From VGEM01 sp033764265 (GTDB lineage: Bacteria > Pseudomonadota > Alphaproteobacteria > Rhodospirillales > Rhodospirillaceae): a stretch of 18,280 nucleotides of DNA. Of this stretch, positions 15,646 to 18,280 are shown one piece after another; the first letter of the stretch is position 1, and each line of letters opens with the position of its first letter. The notes beneath the pieces were generated by a model, which did not search any database, was not told where the DNA came from, and saw nothing but the letters and a program-made list of their open reading frames with translations. The stretch covers positions 1-18,280 of the forward strand of contig JANRJB010000118.1 in NCBI GenBank assembly GCA_033764265.1, read 5' to 3'. The translations under genes and the position numbers were made by a program.

Positions 15646-16250
15646 TCGAGAATTCCCCGCTGCAATTTTTCGAGCACCATATCGAGCGCGGCGGGCCGCA
15701 CAGGATCGAATTCAATCGATCCATCAATTTTCTGACCAATCTTGCGAGGAGTATCACCCGAATTATCAAAGATGTAAGCCCGGTCGGCTTGCTCGATGAA
15801 CCAAGGCAATTGCGCGATGGACCGATCATGCCTCTCCCGAATCTTCGATTCTGGGACGTCGTGACCTCGTTTCAGTCGCCTCATTGCAACCCGCGATACG
15901 TTCCGCTCTACGCTGTCGAGCAATACGTAGATCAACCGGAACTCGAAACGATAGGATTTCGCTTTACTGACAAGGCAGCGATACTTGTCTGTCGACAAAA
16001 CAGTTTCAACCCCAATCGTTTGATGGACCGGCAGAGACGCATATAGCCAGGACTCGATACGCTTGACGGCCGCCAAGTTTGCCTCGTCCAACTCGAGGCC
16101 CTCAACTAGCCGGATTCGCGCCGCGAGTAGATCGGGATTGACAATCCATACGGAATGGCCGAACGCATCGATGTTCGCGTTCGTATACAATGTACTCTTC
16201 CCGGATCCGTTCGGCCCGGCAACAATCCAAAAAATTGGATTCTCAGCGAT
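15642..16250 (-). CDS. Zeta-toxin-like P-loop kinase (COG4185-type) with a non-canonical ATC start
   Basis: Starting at ATC 16250 the frame gives about 202 residues beginning (M)AENPIFWIVAG. Walker A is GPNGSGKST at residues 12-20, then VNPDLLAAR, ETVLSTDKY, RLIYVLLDSVE, the lid-like RRLKRGHDVPESKIRERHDR and YIFDNSG. This is the pattern of zeta-toxin/predicted P-loop kinases, whose toxic members phosphorylate UDP-N-acetylglucosamine. An in-frame TAA at 16259-16257 bounds the frame, and no ATG, GTG or TTG lies between it and the P-loop. The first usual start, TTG 16190, comes immediately after the GKST and would delete ATP binding. ATC reads like a one-base change from ATGGCTGAG. It overlaps the upstream gene by eight bases. 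Alternatives are ATT 16235, a start-loss pseudogene or a sequence error. Base composition is clearly AT-richer than neighbours. Confidence 0.68.
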   Translation of the reverse strand: MAENPIFWIVAGPNGSGKSTLYTNANIDAFGHSVWIVNPDLLAARIRLVEGLELDEANLAAVKRIESWLYASLPVHQTIGVETVLSTDKYRCLVSKAKSYRFEFRLIYVLLDSVERNVSRVAMRRLKRGHDVPESKIRERHDRSIAQLPWFIEQADRAYIFDNSGDTPRKIGQKIDGSIEFDPVRPAALDMVLEKLQRGILD

Positions 16251-16500
16251 CTTTGATTATCCCATCGGCAGCGCCGAGAAGGCGCTCGTTTTCGATGCGC
16301 GCGTTCTTGACGTTTCGTTTGAAGATGAAGTGTAAGTCTTGCCCAAAGCTCGGATTCGACGCGTTCGCCGCGGCAATCTGAACGTCTTTCCCATCGACCG
16401 TCGCCGTATAGAGCCGCACCGTATCGGGCGTTGTATCGGGTGGCGCCGGCAATTCCTTGATAACCACTCTAACCATTTGCGACACCAATCTGATGGACAA
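16243..16500 (-). CDS. Small protein of unknown function, candidate partner of the zeta-like kinase
   Basis: The 85-residue product is not a family I recognise. It looks strand-rich at the N-terminus (MVRVVIKELP, TVRLYTATVDGKDVQIAAAN), then LHFIFKRNVKNARIENERLL, with a charged helical-looking end. No signal peptide, membrane helix or clear DNA-binding motif is visible. TTG 16500 is preferred because AAGGGG lies eight bases upstream and a promoter fits before that; ATG 16476 would give 77 residues without a ribosome site. The stop at 16245-16243 lies inside the start of the kinase frame, so the two are coupled. A small gene before a zeta-like kinase suggests an antitoxin (inference from position only). 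Confidence 0.55.
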   Translation of the reverse strand: MSIRLVSQMVRVVIKELPAPPDTTPDTVRLYTATVDGKDVQIAAANASNPSFGQDLHFIFKRNVKNARIENERLLGAADGIIKDR

Positions 16501-16517
16501 TGATCTTGCCCCTTACA

Positions 16518-16546
16518 AACCTAGGGCCAGGTTACCAAGAATTCAA
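16518..16546 (-). promoter_or_regulatory. Candidate promoter of the small-protein/kinase pair
   Basis: On the minus strand TTGAAT (16546-16541) and TAGGTT (16523-16518) are separated by exactly 17 bases, a reasonable sigma-70 pair, 18 bases before the small gene's start. AAGGGG lies between. Since every gene downstream as far as 13098 overlaps the previous one, this promoter could also drive the ABC transporter. Confidence 0.42.
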
Positions 16547-16561
16547 GATTCCAATACCAGA

Positions 16562-17659
16562 TCAAATCTTGAACACGCCGCCGGGTTGGCCGCCGGCCGC
16601 GACCGCGGCGACCTTGGCCACTTTCTGCGGCGCCGTGTCCTCGATCGGGAAAACTTTGAACAGTTCCGGCGGATTAGCGATGTTTTTCATCGGCCGGCGG
16701 CCGATGCTCGAGAAGTGCGCCGGCACCTTGTTGCGGGCGGCGTTGGCCACCACGTCCGAAACGGTGACACCGTCCGGGTCGCAGGCCGGCTCGATGCGCG
16801 CGGCGATGTTGACGCCTTCGCCGAACACGTCGTTGGTGGTGTGGATGACCTCGCCCATGTGCACGCCGATGCGGATGTGAAACTGGTCCTCCGCCGGCTT
16901 GCTCTTGTTGTACTCGGCGATGGCCTTCTGGCAGTCGAGCGCGCATTGCACCGCGTTCTCGGCCGAGCGGAATCGCACCATGAAGGCGTCACCGATGGTC
17001 TTGATGACGGTGCCGCGGTTGCGCACGATCTGGCCGCGCATGATTTCGTTGTGCACCTGCAACTTCTTGTACATCGCCTGCTCATTGGCGCCCATCTGCT
17101 TCGAGTAGCCGACGATGTCGGTCATCATGATGGCCGTGAGCTGGCGCTTGGGGTCCTTGTCCGAGCCCGCTTCCATGGCCTCGAGGTCGGCGTCGGACTT
17201 GCGCAACTTGTCCAGAAGGCGCAGCGGATTGATCGCGCGCAACAGCGGCCCCAGCCCGGTCGACATCACCGCCAGGAGCGCCGATTGGGCCACGCGCGAC
17301 AGCCCCCATACGAACAGGGAGGTGAACAGCAGCGCGAACCAGACGGACTTCGCCTCGACCTGCCAACCGGTGACGGTATAATCGACGACGTACGAATTGG
17401 TTTTGAACAGCGTGTAGACCTGGATCGTGGTGTAGATGTAGATCGCCGCGCAGCCGAGAAACTGGATCGGCTGGTCGAAGTAGGCGCGCAAGATGATCAG
17501 CGCCAAAATACATCCGATCCACACCAACGTGAGGATCGGCGATTCCAACTGAATCTGGATGGCGCCAGCGAACAGATAGGTGAACCAGGCATCGAACGTG
17601 CTGGCAGTCTCGACCGGTGGCGGCGCATTGGAGCCATACTGGAAGGTTTGCTCTTGCAT
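16562..17659 (-). CDS. Membrane-anchored class III adenylate/guanylate cyclase
   Basis: The 365-residue protein has three or four N-terminal membrane helices (about 41-60, 65-84 and 105-122, possibly one near 25-38), then a linker and a C-terminal cyclase homology domain from about 172. Both metal-binding aspartates are visible: Asp181 in MMTDIVGYS and Asp224 in TIGDAFMVRF. IRIGVHMGEVI and FGEGVNIAARIEP supply the transition-state Asn and Arg region. It should make cAMP, or less likely cGMP, from the nucleotide triphosphate at the inner membrane. ATG 17659 is chosen because AGGGGAG lies six bases upstream; the longer frame adds 14 non-conserved residues. It is divergent from the transglycosylase. 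The membrane part has no sensor domain I can name. Confidence 0.93.
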   Translation of the reverse strand: MQEQTFQYGSNAPPPVETASTFDAWFTYLFAGAIQIQLESPILTLVWIGCILALIILRAYFDQPIQFLGCAAIYIYTTIQVYTLFKTNSYVVDYTVTGWQVEAKSVWFALLFTSLFVWGLSRVAQSALLAVMSTGLGPLLRAINPLRLLDKLRKSDADLEAMEAGSDKDPKRQLTAIMMTDIVGYSKQMGANEQAMYKKLQVHNEIMRGQIVRNRGTVIKTIGDAFMVRFRSAENAVQCALDCQKAIAEYNKSKPAEDQFHIRIGVHMGEVIHTTNDVFGEGVNIAARIEPACDPDGVTVSDVVANAARNKVPAHFSSIGRRPMKNIANPPELFKVFPIEDTAPQKVAKVAAVAAGGQPGGVFKI

Positions 17660-17724
17660 CACGAACTCCCCTCTGCCGGCAGGGTGCGCCGAAACGCCCA
17701 ATCAACGTCTTGATTTATTGACGT

Positions 17725-17752
17725 GATTTAGCACGAATAGCGCCCGTCACAA
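17725..17752 (-). promoter_or_regulatory. Possible promoter of the cyclase in the divergent 114-base gap
   Basis: TTGTGA (17752-17747) and TAAATC (17730-17725) on the minus strand are 16 bases apart, giving a leader of about 60 bases to the cyclase ATG. The gap also contains TGATTTA twice on the plus strand (17711-17717, 17724-17730) and an ACGTC/GACGT inverted pair (17705-17709, 17720-17724). The plus-strand promoter is not clear. Confidence 0.3.
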
Positions 17753-17773
17753 CCAGCGAAGAGTGTAGCGAAT

Positions 17774-18280
17774 ATGGCTGCCAGCCGCCACCACGCAGCA
17801 AGACGACGCCCCGGGGCGATGCTGCCTGCGCTTTCCCTTGTGGCCGCGATGATGTTGGGCGGGTGCCAGAGTGGCGCTCAGGCGCCGAATAAGGCCTCGG
17901 GCGCACCGCGCGCGCCCGCGCCGGAGCCAACGGCCGCGTCGTCGCCGGCCGCGCCGGGGGTGATGATCGATGCGGCCGGCTTCGCCAATTGGCTCGACCA
18001 GGTCAAGCGCGATGCGGCGGCGCGCGGCATTCGCGGCGACACGCTCGAGGCCGCTTTCGCCGAGGTCGCGCCGCTGCCGCGGGTGATCGAACTCGACCGC
18101 CGGCAGCCGGAATTCAGCCAGACTTTCGCACGTTATCTGAAGGCCGCGGTGACCGACCGGCGCGTGCGTGACGGTCGCGCCTTGCTGGCCCGCCATGCGT
18201 CGTTATTCGACGCACTGGAGCGCCGTTACGGCGTCCCACGCCGCTTCCTGGTGGCCTTCTGGGGGCTGGAAACCAACTAC
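17774..18280 (+). CDS. Lytic murein transglycosylase, MltB-like lipoprotein (5' part, runs off the window)
   Basis: The first 169 residues are present and the frame is open to the window edge. A basic leader with RRR precedes a hydrophobic stretch and a lipobox LGGC (Cys31), so the protein should be a lipoprotein. A low-complexity Ala/Pro linker follows to about residue 60. FANWLDQVKRDAAARGI, LDRRQPEFSQTFARYL and the partial VPRRFLVAFWGLETNY are characteristic of the MltB/SLT_2 family; the Glu in LETNY (residue 166) is the catalytic acid. The enzyme cleaves the MurNAc-GlcNAc bond of peptidoglycan, forming 1,6-anhydro-MurNAc, from the periplasmic face of the envelope. ATG 17774 is the first start giving a complete signal; ATG 17819 would still keep the lipobox. 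Confidence 0.93.
   Translation, partial: MAASRHHAARRRPGAMLPALSLVAAMMLGGCQSGAQAPNKASGAPRAPAPEPTAASSPAAPGVMIDAAGFANWLDQVKRDAAARGIRGDTLEAAFAEVAPLPRVIELDRRQPEFSQTFARYLKAAVTDRRVRDGRALLARHASLFDALERRYGVPRRFLVAFWGLETNY

Overview
The window looks like chromosomal DNA of a GC-rich Gram-negative bacterium, most likely an alphaproteobacterium. Evidence: an outer-membrane TonB-dependent receptor, an MltB-type lipoprotein, a class III cyclase of the type common in alphaproteobacteria, an MTA operon arranged as in Rhodospirillum, and a PEP-CTERM protein. The exact order cannot be fixed from this sequence. Genes are packed tightly: most operon partners overlap by 1-4 bases, and all three convergent pairs abut or overlap at their stop codons.

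Region 1 (1-5031) is envelope polysaccharide biosynthesis. A partial frame is coupled to an O-antigen-ligase-like membrane protein on the plus strand. It converges with a minus-strand pair made of a GT4-type glycosyltransferase and an asparagine-synthase-type amidotransferase. A SAM-dependent methyltransferase is divergent from that pair. Region 2 (5032-8922) holds a TonB-dependent receptor and a secreted right-handed beta-helix protein with a PEP-CTERM sorting tail, separated by a 258-base gap with an operator-like palindrome. Region 3 (8923-9375) has no protein gene. It contains tRNA-Ser(UGA), plus a 26-base direct copy of the tRNA 3' end 89 bases away and a 15-base inverted copy of its T-arm between them; this resembles an old tRNA attachment site.

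Region 4 (9376-12064) is a tight plus-strand operon: MTA phosphorylase, methylthioribose-1-phosphate isomerase and a class II aldolase. This fits the MTA/DHAP shunt better than the full methionine salvage pathway. It converges with Region 5 (12061-15645), a minus-strand set comprising an NMT1/SsuA-type binding protein, an ABC ATPase, a permease and a TauD/TfdA dioxygenase, an arrangement like tauABCD. The two operons may together serve organosulfur acquisition and salvage (inference).

Region 6 (15642-16500) is an AT-richer islet immediately upstream of the transporter and overlapping it. It holds an unrecognised 85-residue protein and a zeta-toxin-like P-loop kinase. The kinase Walker A motif is encoded in frame, but no ATG, GTG or TTG lies upstream of it; the best start is ATC, overlapping the end of the small gene. 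Conventional start calling would remove the P-loop. This is the most unusual feature of the window. Region 7 (16562-18280) holds a membrane-anchored adenylate/guanylate cyclase and, divergently, the first 169 codons of a lytic murein transglycosylase lipoprotein that runs off the window.
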